Source: JAFGDI01 sp963667715
GTDB lineage: Bacteria > Planctomycetota > Phycisphaerae > Sedimentisphaerales > SM23-30
Assembly (NCBI GenBank): GCA_963667715.1
Contig: OY763926.1
Location: 3,472,001-3,536,000 of the forward strand
Direction of reading: 5' to 3'
Length of the DNA: 64,000 nt
Shown here: one piece after another, positions 35,595-44,250 of the stretch
Numbering within the stretch: position 1 is the first letter of the stretch
Layout: each line of letters begins with the position of its first letter
Notes under the pieces: model-generated
What the model saw: only the letters and a program-made list of their open reading frames with translations
Database searches by the model: none
What the model was told of the DNA's origin: nothing
Translations under genes and position numbers: made by a program

Positions 35595-38500
35595 TCAATT
35601 AATATTCCAGCCGGAGACATTTACTTTTAGCCCGGTTGAATTCTCCAATGAATCATAAACTATTCTAACTGTCTTACTCTCTCCCGGCATAATAGAAAAA
35701 TAATTATCCGAATAATACGCCGGTAAAATAGCCTTTCCACCTGCACCAGCAAGCTTCAAATTAAGCATTAATGCCACTGCATCGCTAGTATTTTCCAACT
35801 CTACCACAGCCTCTGAATCACCTGATTTACTATTATTATAAGTAACCGAGGTTTTCACTTCCGCTGGTTTCATTACATTTAGCAACTGAAGATCTTTGTC
35901 TGCTTTAGCCTGCCAGTAGGTATTATCTGAAACCAATCGCCCCTCATTGTCCCTATACTGCAAATTCAGTATCCAGGCTTTTGGCAGCGTCTCCGGCCAG
36001 CTAACTTTCAAAATCGTAGTCATAGAGTCCTTAGCACCTGCAACAGAAGTACTTTCATTAAACAGGACCTTGCCACCTAAATCAAATATCCTCACCAGAG
36101 CATTGCCGCCTACGGTATCTCTGGTATGGTTGATCAGCTCAACAGTATCATCAGCTGGACAAAACTGAATATGAACAGGTTCATTAGCCTTCTTGGCACC
36201 AAAATATGAACCGTAAGTTCCATACCAATAATCATAAACCTGCCATACCATACTTGGCCAGGCCGGATGGCTCATCCACAATAACACACCGCTGCAGTCA
36301 TTCCATATTTTATGATTAGCCCCTTCAAATATTGCCCTGTAACCATCATAGTTAATAAACTGAGCCTTTTGACAGTAATCATCTATACCATCAGCTTCGC
36401 CAAATTTATCTGCTATCGCTTTGGTAAACTCTTCACGATACTGATTACCCATCGGACAAAAATCATGATATGCCCAACGACCATCTATTGGCCACGGATC
36501 ATTATTCCCAAGCATTCTACGTATAGTATCAGCCTCAGGCACTGATGGCATACCAACCTCAGTCTTAAAACCGTGATTAATATCTGTAAAGTATTTATCA
36601 ACAGGCATATACTTATACGGGCCACCACCGTTAACCCCAATATCTGAAGAGTGTGACTGATAATAGCGTGTGCCGTCAAGCTCACCACAAAGCTCTCTCA
36701 TATTATTATCCAGATTTTCAGGCGGCAAGCCTTCATTCCTGCCACACCATATTGCAATAGATGGATGATTTCGATATCGCTTTATAGTATCACTAACATT
36801 TGCAAGGAACATTCTATCATTATCCGGATCTGGCCCATCGCAAGGGTTTGCCAACCAGAAATCATTCCAAATGAGTATGCCGTACTTATCACACAACTCA
36901 TAGAACTTCTCGGTAGTGCTCATACCTATCCAGTTACGCACCATATTCATATTCGCTTCATTATGCAGTCTCAACGCCGCATCTAGACGCTGCTCAGTCA
37001 ATCTCAGCAGCATTTCCGGGTAACCCCAGTTTCCGCCCCTGCACAGTACCGGATGGCCGTTTACGCTTATCTCCAGCTCCTCCGGCACATCTTCCTTATT
37101 CCAGGTCAGTTTCGGACCATCGATCAATTTCATTCCACGGTAACTCAGCTCACGCACACCAAATTTCATTTTACAAATATCACTAAGCTGACCATCAACC
37201 TCTGCCGTTATTTCAAGATCATATAGCGGCTGCTGGCCATAACCAGCCGGCCACCACAACTTTGGTTCTTTCATAACCATTTGTGGGAAATCTGAAGGAG
37301 AAAACACTGTGTCCACGGTTTGCATCGCCGGAATATTAACCTGCTGCAATAATTTCTGGCCATCAAATGCAATAGCTACTTCTGCTTTCTGTGTTTTATC
37401 AGTCTTATTCTCAACAGGAACAGTTACAATAATATCAGCACTTAAAATATTCGGTAGCGGCAAATCTGTCACTACCTGCGGATCACCAATTGTAACCGCC
37501 CCGCTTCTGCATATCCGCACATCACTCCAAATGCCTATCCCGCGATCACGTACCGGTGCCATCCAATCCCAGCCGATACTAGCCAGAAACGCAGGACTGT
37601 CTTTACCTAGTGCTCCACCATTGTAAACCCAGAAATCCTCACGTTTCTCCAGCGGCACACCCGGATGAGACGGAGGTATTATTTTCACTGCCAGTATATT
37701 CTTTTTGCCCTTGGCGAGCTTACCTGTTATATCAAATTCCCCTCTGGTAAATGCACCTTCTATATTCCCAAGTAATTTGCCGTTTAGCCAGACTTCGGCA
37801 CAATGGTTAATCCCATCAAATTCCAGCCAAAGTTTCTGCGTATCCTGCTGCCATTTACCTGGCACCTGAAGTTCTGTTCTATACCACCAGCTATGACGTG
37901 ACAGAGCTTCCGGTATTTCCAGATTATTTCTACCAATAGTAGGCTCTGAAAAAACCTGTTCATTTACCAAAGAGGTAAGAACCGTTCCCGGAACAATAGC
38001 ATTATACCAGCTGGAACTATCAAAACCGGATCGGCTAAGAAGCTCCCCTTTACTGCCGGCCCAATCTGCCCTCTGTAATTCCCAACCGGTATCAAGTTCA
38101 AGCACCCTGGCATCCTGTGAAACTATAGCAGACAGTGGCCTAACCTTTTCCTTACGGCGTATAACCCAGCTGTCACCTGCCGGACGTTTAACACTACAAG
38201 TGCCTATTACCGATATTTCACTTAGACCTACTCCACATTCATGATGAGATCTGTCTGTAATTTCCACCTTTACATAACCAGCCTCAACAGGGATCAGAGG
38301 TATTACAACCTCTCCTCCTTTTCCTTCTGCGGTACGATATACTTCAGACCACATGATATTATCTTTTGATATATAAACCGTATAAGCCTTAGCCCAGGCT
38401 TCCACCTGCTCACTTCCCAACAGTTCGCTAGTACGCATTTGGGTAAATACTGGTTTATCTGAGCTACTAGCCCAATCCAGTTCGATCGCCTCCAGCTTAC

Positions 38501-38744
38501 ACTTACCCTGTAAGTCTACTACAAGCCAATCGACCCGACCTTCCTGCCAGGAACGAACAGAACGCCAACCAGTATCAGACTGTCCATCAACAGCAAATTC
38601 GGCAATAGTAGGAAAATTACCAACCGAAGAAACCGACACCGGACGATATAGTGCCAGATTTTCTGTAGCATCAAGCTCCGATATCATAAACAACAAAAGA
38701 CTAAGTAGACAAACGATATACCTGAAAAACTGTTTTTCTTTCAT
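35595..38744 (-). CDS. Secreted discoidin-GH2 enzyme (beta-mannosidase/exo-beta-glucosaminidase type)
   Basis: 1049 residues from the ATG at 38744, where a signal peptide begins (YIVCLLSLLLFMISELDA); a GTG 57 nt upstream is less likely. Residues about 30-180 form an F5/8C (CBM32-like) domain starting NLALYRPVSVSS. GH2 domains follow with WWYRTELQVP, a barrel with NMVRNWIGM, the acid/base Glu in CGRNEG and the nucleophile Glu in KTEVGMPS. The extended C-terminal Ig-like domains are typical of mannosidase/CsxA-like GH2. With the GH92 alpha-mannosidase genes 15 kb away it suggests attack on mannose- or glucosamine-containing glycans. Confidence 0.88.
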   Translation of the reverse strand: MKEKQFFRYIVCLLSLLLFMISELDATENLALYRPVSVSSVGNFPTIAEFAVDGQSDTGWRSVRSWQEGRVDWLVVDLQGKCKLEAIELDWASSSDKPVFTQMRTSELLGSEQVEAWAKAYTVYISKDNIMWSEVYRTAEGKGGEVVIPLIPVEAGYVKVEITDRSHHECGVGLSEISVIGTCSVKRPAGDSWVIRRKEKVRPLSAIVSQDARVLELDTGWELQRADWAGSKGELLSRSGFDSSSWYNAIVPGTVLTSLVNEQVFSEPTIGRNNLEIPEALSRHSWWYRTELQVPGKWQQDTQKLWLEFDGINHCAEVWLNGKLLGNIEGAFTRGEFDITGKLAKGKKNILAVKIIPPSHPGVPLEKREDFWVYNGGALGKDSPAFLASIGWDWMAPVRDRGIGIWSDVRICRSGAVTIGDPQVVTDLPLPNILSADIIVTVPVENKTDKTQKAEVAIAFDGQKLLQQVNIPAMQTVDTVFSPSDFPQMVMKEPKLWWPAGYGQQPLYDLEITAEVDGQLSDICKMKFGVRELSYRGMKLIDGPKLTWNKEDVPEELEISVNGHPVLCRGGNWGYPEMLLRLTEQRLDAALRLHNEANMNMVRNWIGMSTTEKFYELCDKYGILIWNDFWLANPCDGPDPDNDRMFLANVSDTIKRYRNHPSIAIWCGRNEGLPPENLDNNMRELCGELDGTRYYQSHSSDIGVNGGGPYKYMPVDKYFTDINHGFKTEVGMPSVPEADTIRRMLGNNDPWPIDGRWAYHDFCPMGNQYREEFTKAIADKFGEADGIDDYCQKAQFINYDGYRAIFEGANHKIWNDCSGVLLWMSHPAWPSMVWQVYDYWYGTYGSYFGAKKANEPVHIQFCPADDTVELINHTRDTVGGNALVRIFDLGGKVLFNESTSVAGAKDSMTTILKVSWPETLPKAWILNLQYRDNEGRLVSDNTYWQAKADKDLQLLNVMKPAEVKTSVTYNNSKSGDSEAVVELENTSDAVALMLNLKLAGAGGKAILPAYYSDNYFSIMPGESKTVRIVYDSLENSTGLKVNVSGWNIN

Positions 38745-38889
38745 AATGCAGTCCAAATTCTGTATTAATTGAATAATTGATTCAAAAGAGACTAATAACA
38801 CAATAGAAACATTATAATCATACAGAAAAACTGGTAAAATACAAAATTTGTAAATTGGAACTTTTTACAAAGATATGAGTTAAATTAAA

Positions 38890-39777
38890 TTAGTCGTTAA
38901 ATCCTGTAATTACAACTCCGGCATCATTAAATGCCGCTTTGAGCTTATCACAATTCATCGAGATATCCCCTACCCGCGGCGGGCCATTTTCTTCCTCGTG
39001 GCGATTAATACCGTTGAGCAGCTCTGGTGTGCAATTATAGGTATCAACTACATATTTACCTATCTCATATAGCTGCCAGGGGCGATTACCACCAAAATGA
39101 TAAACTCCACGCATGTCAAGCTTAAGAACCTGCAAAGCCATTTCCGCTATCTGATGGCACCATATGCAGCTGCGCAACTCATCATAAAAAAGGGTTACCG
39201 GTCGATCTTTAAGCAGCCTGCTCTTCACCCAATCGATCGCACCCTTGGTACCGGTCACTGAATCACCAAGCGGCAGCCCCAACCGAACGATACAACTATT
39301 TGCCAAAGGCTCCAATACCAGCTCAGCCTGTCGAAATGTTTTTCCTGCAACACTTATCGGATCTGGGGTATCATTTTCGCTATAGCCGCCAGTGGGTGGA
39401 TTTGTACCCGAAAATACCAGGTCTGTGCTCATATATACAATAGTACAATCATCGGCAAAAACTTCGCTAATCGCTTTTGCACCATTAACATTTAAATCGT
39501 ACGCCCAGCCCGGCCGTTCTTCACACACATCCAGATCGCAAACTCCGGCACAATGGATAATACAATTCGGCCTGAAATCTTGCTTTATCTTCTCGAGACC
39601 ATCCTTATCAGTTATGCACATATCCACAACTTTTCCAGATGGCACATGCTTAATTGCCGGCGGGCAAATACCAAGCAGACTTTCTTCACTGCACACATCC
39701 TGCAAAGCCTGCCAGATTGGCCAGCCGTGTATGCCGGTAATGCCCGTAGCTAAGATTCTTAAGTGGGAATATGGCAA
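38890..39777 (-). CDS. RmlD/MAT2B-like extended SDR, catalytic Tyr and Lys replaced
   Basis: 295 residues. The Rossmann NAD(P) motif is TGITGIHGWP (11-20). IIHCAGVCDLDVCEE, NVNGAKAISE and YMSTDLVFSG are family stretches of dTDP-4-dehydrorhamnose reductases. The active-site YxxxK (usually VYGKTK) reads VAGKTF, with Ala144 and Phe148, so normal SDR reduction is unlikely. It may bind nucleotide as a regulator, as MAT2B does. The start is TTG at 39777, supported by GGAG 8 nt upstream. The methyltransferase gene ends 19 bp before it on the same strand, so the two are co-transcribed. Confidence 0.85.
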   Translation of the reverse strand: MPYSHLRILATGITGIHGWPIWQALQDVCSEESLLGICPPAIKHVPSGKVVDMCITDKDGLEKIKQDFRPNCIIHCAGVCDLDVCEERPGWAYDLNVNGAKAISEVFADDCTIVYMSTDLVFSGTNPPTGGYSENDTPDPISVAGKTFRQAELVLEPLANSCIVRLGLPLGDSVTGTKGAIDWVKSRLLKDRPVTLFYDELRSCIWCHQIAEMALQVLKLDMRGVYHFGGNRPWQLYEIGKYVVDTYNCTPELLNGINRHEEENGPPRVGDISMNCDKLKAAFNDAGVVITGFND

Positions 39778-39796
39778 TTATTCAACTCCAGCTAAC

Positions 39797-40540
39797 TTAA
39801 AGCTTCTCGCCCACGACCAGGACACGAATATCCTTATTAGTCAGCTCATCACCGGCAAGATTACCATAGGCACCGATCACCTTCATACCAGCCTTACGGA
39901 AACATTCCCGCAGCTCACGACCATAATAGTGCCTCAATGTAAAACCGGTCCTATGCCGAACATTGTCTGCGGTAATATAGAGAACCTTATTGACTATAGT
40001 CTGGTCAAAAACATTATGAATAATATCATGACACATTACCGTACCATCATCATATTCGAAAAACTCCTGATGCTTCCATGGCATCCTGCCTTCCAGACAA
40101 GGATAATCGAGCAAAAACTTACCGCCTGGCTTAAGGGCTTTTCCAACCGCATCAAGTACCGCCTGATTTTCTTCATCCTTCTCAAAATACCCGAAAGCGG
40201 TGTAGAAATTATATATTCCATCAAACTTCCAGTCGTCAGGTATTTCCCGCATATCTTTGCGAACAAAGTTAACCGCAAGGCCTTCTTCCTTTGCCTTCTC
40301 CTGCGAGAAACCAAGCAAAGTTTCGCTCAGATCCAGCCCGGTAACTCCGCAAAAGCCTCGTCTGGCCAGCTCAAGAGAATGTCTGCCCTGACCGCAGCAA
40401 AGATCAAGCACCTTACTGTCTTTTTCAAGGTTCAGCCAGCGGACGATCGCATCCACTTCAGCATTTGTTCTCTCTGGAGAAATAGGACGTATCCAGTATT
40501 TCAGATACCACTCATCAAAAAAATTCTCATACCAGGCCAT
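39797..40540 (-). CDS. Class I SAM-dependent methyltransferase
   Basis: 247 residues. Motif I is VLDLCCGQGRHSLELARRG (about 40-58), motif II is VTGLDLSE, and the KDMREIP and ALKPGGKFLLDYP stretches follow. The C-terminal half is beta-rich and ends RVLVVGEKL. It resembles the broad UbiE/Methyltransf_25 group; the substrate is unknown. It is co-transcribed with the SDR-like gene, 19 bp apart. If the SDR protein is MAT2B-like, the pairing with a SAM-using enzyme would be meaningful, but that is speculation. Confidence 0.9.
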   Translation of the reverse strand: MAWYENFFDEWYLKYWIRPISPERTNAEVDAIVRWLNLEKDSKVLDLCCGQGRHSLELARRGFCGVTGLDLSETLLGFSQEKAKEEGLAVNFVRKDMREIPDDWKFDGIYNFYTAFGYFEKDEENQAVLDAVGKALKPGGKFLLDYPCLEGRMPWKHQEFFEYDDGTVMCHDIIHNVFDQTIVNKVLYITADNVRHRTGFTLRHYYGRELRECFRKAGMKVIGAYGNLAGDELTNKDIRVLVVGEKL

Positions 40541-40622
40541 CTGTTCCCTTTCCGGCGGCTATGTTGCTTAATCACAACTGGTTATCTCTTATAAGTCTAA
40601 CTCTTATGATTATAGCCATATT

Positions 40623-41873
40623 TTACCCACCATGCAAGTCGGAGCTGGTTGCCACTTGCTTGCTACGGCAATAAAAATACAAACCAAAGCCTCCAGCGGT
40701 AGATATTAAACACGCCAACCAGCTGTAATTAATCGCAAAATCAATCAATGCCTCTTCTGTACTATAGCTTTTGAATAAAAAGCTAGTTACCAAAAAAGCT
40801 ATATTAGACATAAACCATGTGCCACCAGTAGTTAATGCCATACGCCCTCCTAGATTCAACCCGCCGGCAAACCGAGCTTCCTTTACTAAAAGTGTAAATG
40901 GTGCCATAAGGCAAAAACCTGCTAAAGCCAGCAACCAGGCCGCAGACTCAATCTGAATATATCTTATATATAACCCCAGCAATGGAGTTCCAATTGCAAA
41001 AGACCAACCAATACATGCAATAGTATTAACATACCTAGTCAGCCAAGACCAGGCAATAAGGCCAAATACCGACCCTCCCATAAACAGCCAGTGGCAATAG
41101 CCCCCGAAATCTAGCGGATAGCCCAACTCACTGAGTTTTTGAGGCAGCATATTAAGGAAAACCGTCATTGTATATGCCGCAGGAATAGCCAAAAGCCAGA
41201 TAGGCCAGATACTCAGCTGTTTCTTCTCTGTAACTATATTGTCTTCATAACTATTATTATCATCAGCAAGCTCTATACGCATAACTGCGGTAAGAACCAG
41301 CATAATAACTATTACAATTGCCAGTAGCCACAACCCAGAAAAACCAAGCCATACAACCAAAGCTGCTCCTAGCCAGGCACCAATACCATAACCTAGCTGA
41401 CCACCTATCATAAACGCAGCTGTACTAACTTCCGGCTTTAACCGGGCAAGACCATGCACTGCTCTGAAGCTTTCTGGATGAACCAACCCAACTCCAACCG
41501 CACTTAATGAAAAGAATATCAGTAGCCATAAAAACGCACTTTCATTGGCTGGCACTAAACTCAATGCCCCGCCACACATTGTCAGTATTCCCCCAACATA
41601 TATCATCAGCGGCATTTTCTTTCCGGAACGGGTATGACCAACCAATAGCTGTGTCAGATTAACAAGAAAAGAAGCAACGATCATTATCGTCACACTCTGG
41701 TGTACGCTAATCCCGAAATAACTGATAATACCCGGCATCAGGGCCGGGATCATCCCCATATAAGAATCTATCCCAAAATGGATAAAAGTCAACACCCCCA
41801 GCTGCGGCCATTGACTCTGACGCCAGGAAGGCAAAAGAGGGTAAGCTGTTTCTTCTATTACTCCTGAAGGCAT
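40623..41873 (-). CDS. Major facilitator superfamily transporter (fosmidomycin-resistance-like)
   Basis: 416 residues from the ATG at 41873, which has AGGA 8 nt upstream; a GTG 57 nt earlier is rejected. About 12 membrane segments, with the first (LGVLTFIHFGIDSYMGMIPALMPGI) and the loop GHTRSGKKMPLM of MFS motif A type. The overall pattern, including GVGLVHPESFRAVH near helix 5, resembles the FSR subfamily of drug or metabolite exporters. Substrate unknown. It stands between unrelated genes. Confidence 0.85.
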   Translation of the reverse strand: MPSGVIEETAYPLLPSWRQSQWPQLGVLTFIHFGIDSYMGMIPALMPGIISYFGISVHQSVTIMIVASFLVNLTQLLVGHTRSGKKMPLMIYVGGILTMCGGALSLVPANESAFLWLLIFFSLSAVGVGLVHPESFRAVHGLARLKPEVSTAAFMIGGQLGYGIGAWLGAALVVWLGFSGLWLLAIVIVIMLVLTAVMRIELADDNNSYEDNIVTEKKQLSIWPIWLLAIPAAYTMTVFLNMLPQKLSELGYPLDFGGYCHWLFMGGSVFGLIAWSWLTRYVNTIACIGWSFAIGTPLLGLYIRYIQIESAAWLLALAGFCLMAPFTLLVKEARFAGGLNLGGRMALTTGGTWFMSNIAFLVTSFLFKSYSTEEALIDFAINYSWLACLISTAGGFGLYFYCRSKQVATSSDLHGG

Positions 41874-42001
41874 ATTGTTATTCCTATATAAAGTTGGTTT
41901 ACTGAAAATGGCAATATAATACAAACTCACCGTTTTAGCAAGAAAGACTATTCTTTAGACTGAATAAGCGTCCGCATCTGGAGAATGAATTATCAAGCCA
42001 T

Positions 42002-42031
42002 AAAAAAAGGCAGCCCAAACTGAGCTGCCTT
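42002..42031 (-). terminator. Rho-independent terminator of the outer-membrane protein gene
   Basis: AAGGCAGC and GCTGCCTT form the stem and, on the minus strand, a run of seven T follows. It lies 26 bp past the stop. Confidence 0.92.
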
Positions 42032-42056
42032 CTAAAAGCTAAATATATCTGTTCGG

Positions 42057-42905
42057 TCAGAACGGCACGCTCAATCTCAATGTAAAATTGGTAAAATGCT
42101 CAGGATTATCTTTGGTATCAACATCAAAGAGCACCTTCGCCCAAACTACTACACCTTTATCATTATTCCACATGACCTCAGGACCAATACCCATATAACG
42201 ACTCTTTGAAGTATCGTTATTGTCATCATTTACAGCAAACTCGCCCTTAAAGGCCATACCAGCACGCAGGTTTTTAGCTACGCCAACGTGAAGTGTCTGC
42301 CATATCTCCAATATATCGTCCGGGTTAGTGGTAATTTCGCCCAGTTCAGAGTTGATATCATAGCGAATTTCTGTATCGTGACCCCAGGCAGCTTTATCAT
42401 ATATTTTGGAAAGAATAATAAACGGCTGGAACGAAGCTGAGCCACCACCAATCTGCGGGTTTGGAACCTTTTCGGCATCATAACGACCTGTTGGCAATTT
42501 CATATCCATACCAGTCAACAGCCAGCAATCTTTATTCTCGCCATTGAAACGATAAGCACCACCAATAAACATATCACCCAAACCATCGGTATGAGCGTCA
42601 ATAATATCAGTTCCGCCAATACTAACCTCCTGGTTAACATAACCATAAGGTACGATCGTATGAATTACAAAATTCGTATCCCAATATGCAACCCGAAACA
42701 GATTCATCGCAACATCAGCTTTCATATCAGTAAACGGTAACTTATCACCAGCAAAGCCGCTGCCATGCTGAAGAATATTAAAATACTGAAATACCCAGCC
42801 ATTTGGTGCTGCCGCTTCCATAATATCAGTCTCAGCTTTGGCTACCGAAAAGCTCATAGAGAATGCTATCAGCAAAACAAGTGCGATTATCCTAAATAAT
42901 TGCAT
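42057..42905 (-). CDS. Outer-membrane beta-barrel protein (MetA/phenol-degradation-like)
   Basis: 282 residues from the ATG at 42905, behind GGAG; the GTG at 42920 overlaps that ribosome site. The signal peptide ends near AKA. The rest is alternating strands (NLFRVAYWDTNFVIHTIVPYGYVNQE, DMFIGGAYRFN, LRAGMAFKGEFAV) and the protein ends in aromatic Phe (FTLRLSVPF), the outer-membrane sorting signal. The strand pattern and GLGDMFIGG resemble the transporter/MetA-pathway family (PF13557). Cargo unknown. Confidence 0.8.
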   Translation of the reverse strand: MQLFRIIALVLLIAFSMSFSVAKAETDIMEAAAPNGWVFQYFNILQHGSGFAGDKLPFTDMKADVAMNLFRVAYWDTNFVIHTIVPYGYVNQEVSIGGTDIIDAHTDGLGDMFIGGAYRFNGENKDCWLLTGMDMKLPTGRYDAEKVPNPQIGGGSASFQPFIILSKIYDKAAWGHDTEIRYDINSELGEITTNPDDILEIWQTLHVGVAKNLRAGMAFKGEFAVNDDNNDTSKSRYMGIGPEVMWNNDKGVVVWAKVLFDVDTKDNPEHFTNFTLRLSVPF

Positions 42906-43012
42906 AAATAATATCTCCACAAATATAAAAAGAGTTCATACCATGCCGAAAGGCAACGAAACATGAACCCTATTATCATAAAGGCGGAGATTATTGCAAG
43001 TGGAAAATAACT

Positions 43013-43173
43013 GAAGAAAGTAACAAGTAATAGGTAACAAGTAATAAGCTCAGGTGTCAGCTTTGCGGCCCTAATTAAAACGCCTGCTTTGCAGGCTAAT
43101 AACAACTCAGATAGTTTCGAGCGGAGCGAGAATCATGAGCTTATTACTTGTTTCTTGCTACTTATTACTTCTC
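43013..43173. repeat. Heptad-armed palindromic element A (3' end of bcp)
   Basis: Inverted arms of about 38 bp (43014-43052 and 43136-43173) made of degenerate 7-bp units such as AAGTAAC/AAGTAAT, ending in AAGCTCA/TGAGCTT. The core has the hairpin GCCTGC-TTT-GCAGGC and the conserved TTTCGAGCGGAGCGAGA. The bcp stop codon and its last two sense codons lie inside the right arm. Confidence 0.85.
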
Positions 43174-43620
43174 AAGCACATTCGGTACTGTTGATTCCGG
43201 GCTGACTTTATACCAGGCATCAAGCACTATCCCATTCTCATCGATAAGGAACGAGCTGCGAATAATACCCATCTTCTTCTGACCGAACGATACTTTCTCG
43301 CCATAAGCACCATAAGCTTTGGCAACTTCATTATCAGTATCGCACAGCAACGGAAAACCCAGCGAATATTTCTCATCGAATTTCGCCTGCTTTTCCGGGG
43401 TATCCGGGCTTATCCCCAGAGCCTTTATCCCGGCCTTGGCCAGCTGTTCCAGCGACTGACTAACCTGGCAGGACTGCTTGGTACAGCCGGGAGTATTAGC
43501 ACGCGGATAGAAGTAAATAAGAACTTTTGAGCCTTTATAGTCGCTCAATGATACTTTATTAGAACCCTGGTCAAGCAAGGTAAAATCCGGCGCATTTGTT
43601 CCTGTTTTAAGTTGGGACAT
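43165..43620 (-). CDS. bcp: Thioredoxin-dependent peroxiredoxin, Bcp/PrxQ type
   Basis: 151 residues, cytoplasmic. Reduces hydrogen peroxide and organic hydroperoxides with thioredoxin. The peroxidatic Cys46 is in TPGCTKQSC and the resolving Cys51 lies five residues later, the PrxQ alpha-type C-x4-C arrangement. FYPRANTPGCT, GISPDTPEKQAKF and IRSSFLIDENG are family stretches. The last residues (LEK) and the stop are encoded by the arm of palindromic element A, so the original C-terminus may have been altered slightly by it. Confidence 0.96.
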   Translation of the reverse strand: MSQLKTGTNAPDFTLLDQGSNKVSLSDYKGSKVLIYFYPRANTPGCTKQSCQVSQSLEQLAKAGIKALGISPDTPEKQAKFDEKYSLGFPLLCDTDNEVAKAYGAYGEKVSFGQKKMGIIRSSFLIDENGIVLDAWYKVSPESTVPNVLEK

Positions 43621-43679
43621 GATTCATTCCTTATATATCCTAAAGTCTACTATTTTAATTTATATGTTTATCAATAGGC

Positions 43680-43814
43680 AGCAAGGTTGTAATGACGAAA
43701 GGTTGCAAGGGGTGGTTTCTCACTTCGTCCGAGACTAAATAATTTAAATCAGCCTCGGCTAAAGGCCGAATCCTTCCCTTTCAACCTTTCTTCCTTACTT
43801 CCTTTCTACCTCTC
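43680..43814. repeat. Diverged palindromic element E
   Basis: Arms rich in AAGGTTG/GAAAGGT-type heptads face CAACCTTTC/CTTCCTTAC-type heptads. The core has TCTCACTTCGTCCGAGAC, a diverged form of the TCTCGCTCCGCTCGAAAC core of elements A-D, followed by the hairpin TCGGC-TAAA-GGCCGA. Same order of parts as A-D. Confidence 0.6.
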
Positions 43815-44140
43815 TTGAGATACTAGTGCCATTTGTGCCGTAAAATCAAATTTAATCGTCCAAACTCCCCTGCTGCGGCTCTTTCACTTGCTTATCTTTA
43901 CACTAATGCACCTTCAGTCCTAAATATGTTACAGAGATACTACCAACATTTCCTAACTTGCTGGTCCATATAAACTTAAATTGCACATTAACACAGTAAA
44001 CCTGCTTTTTTCTTTGGCATTCGGGAAACTTTTGTTAAAATCAAGGCCATAGATACAACTAATAAATGAACATAAACACCAAGGGTAAGACTTCCTCCCC
44101 TTTTTTAACTAATATACACGGGAGCAATATTTACCATGCA

Positions 44141-44220
44141 GTAAAACGTAAAAGGATATAGGTAAAAGGTGCAAAATGCCTTTTGCCCGCTTTTACTTTT
44201 TACCTTTAACTTTTAACAGT
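44141..44220. repeat. Short heptad-armed palindrome F upstream of avtA
   Basis: GTAAAAC/GTAAAAG/GGTAAAA-type heptads on the left and the complementary CTTTTAC/TTTTTAC/CTTTAAC units on the right enclose GCAAAATGCCTTTTGC. The conserved core of A-D is absent. It ends 30 bp before the avtA ATG. Confidence 0.6.
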
Positions 44221-44250
44221 AACCTTAGCCGGTTATTTTATGGAGCGGCA

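Larger units (their letters stand above)
43621..44250. other. Long intergenic region with two palindromic elements
   Basis: 630 bp without a gene, between the bcp and avtA starts (divergent). It holds element E (43680-43814) and element F (44141-44220). The part between them (43815-44140) shows no clear motif. Confidence 0.6.

Noticed and set aside
39392..40594. 400-codon open frame on the plus strand
   Set aside because: It is antisense to the SDR and methyltransferase genes, which have clear family motifs, and its translation has no recognisable domain.
44176..44250. 25-codon N-terminal extension of AvtA
   Set aside because: These codons translate the palindromic element F; the GGAG ribosome site and the family N-terminus start at 44251.
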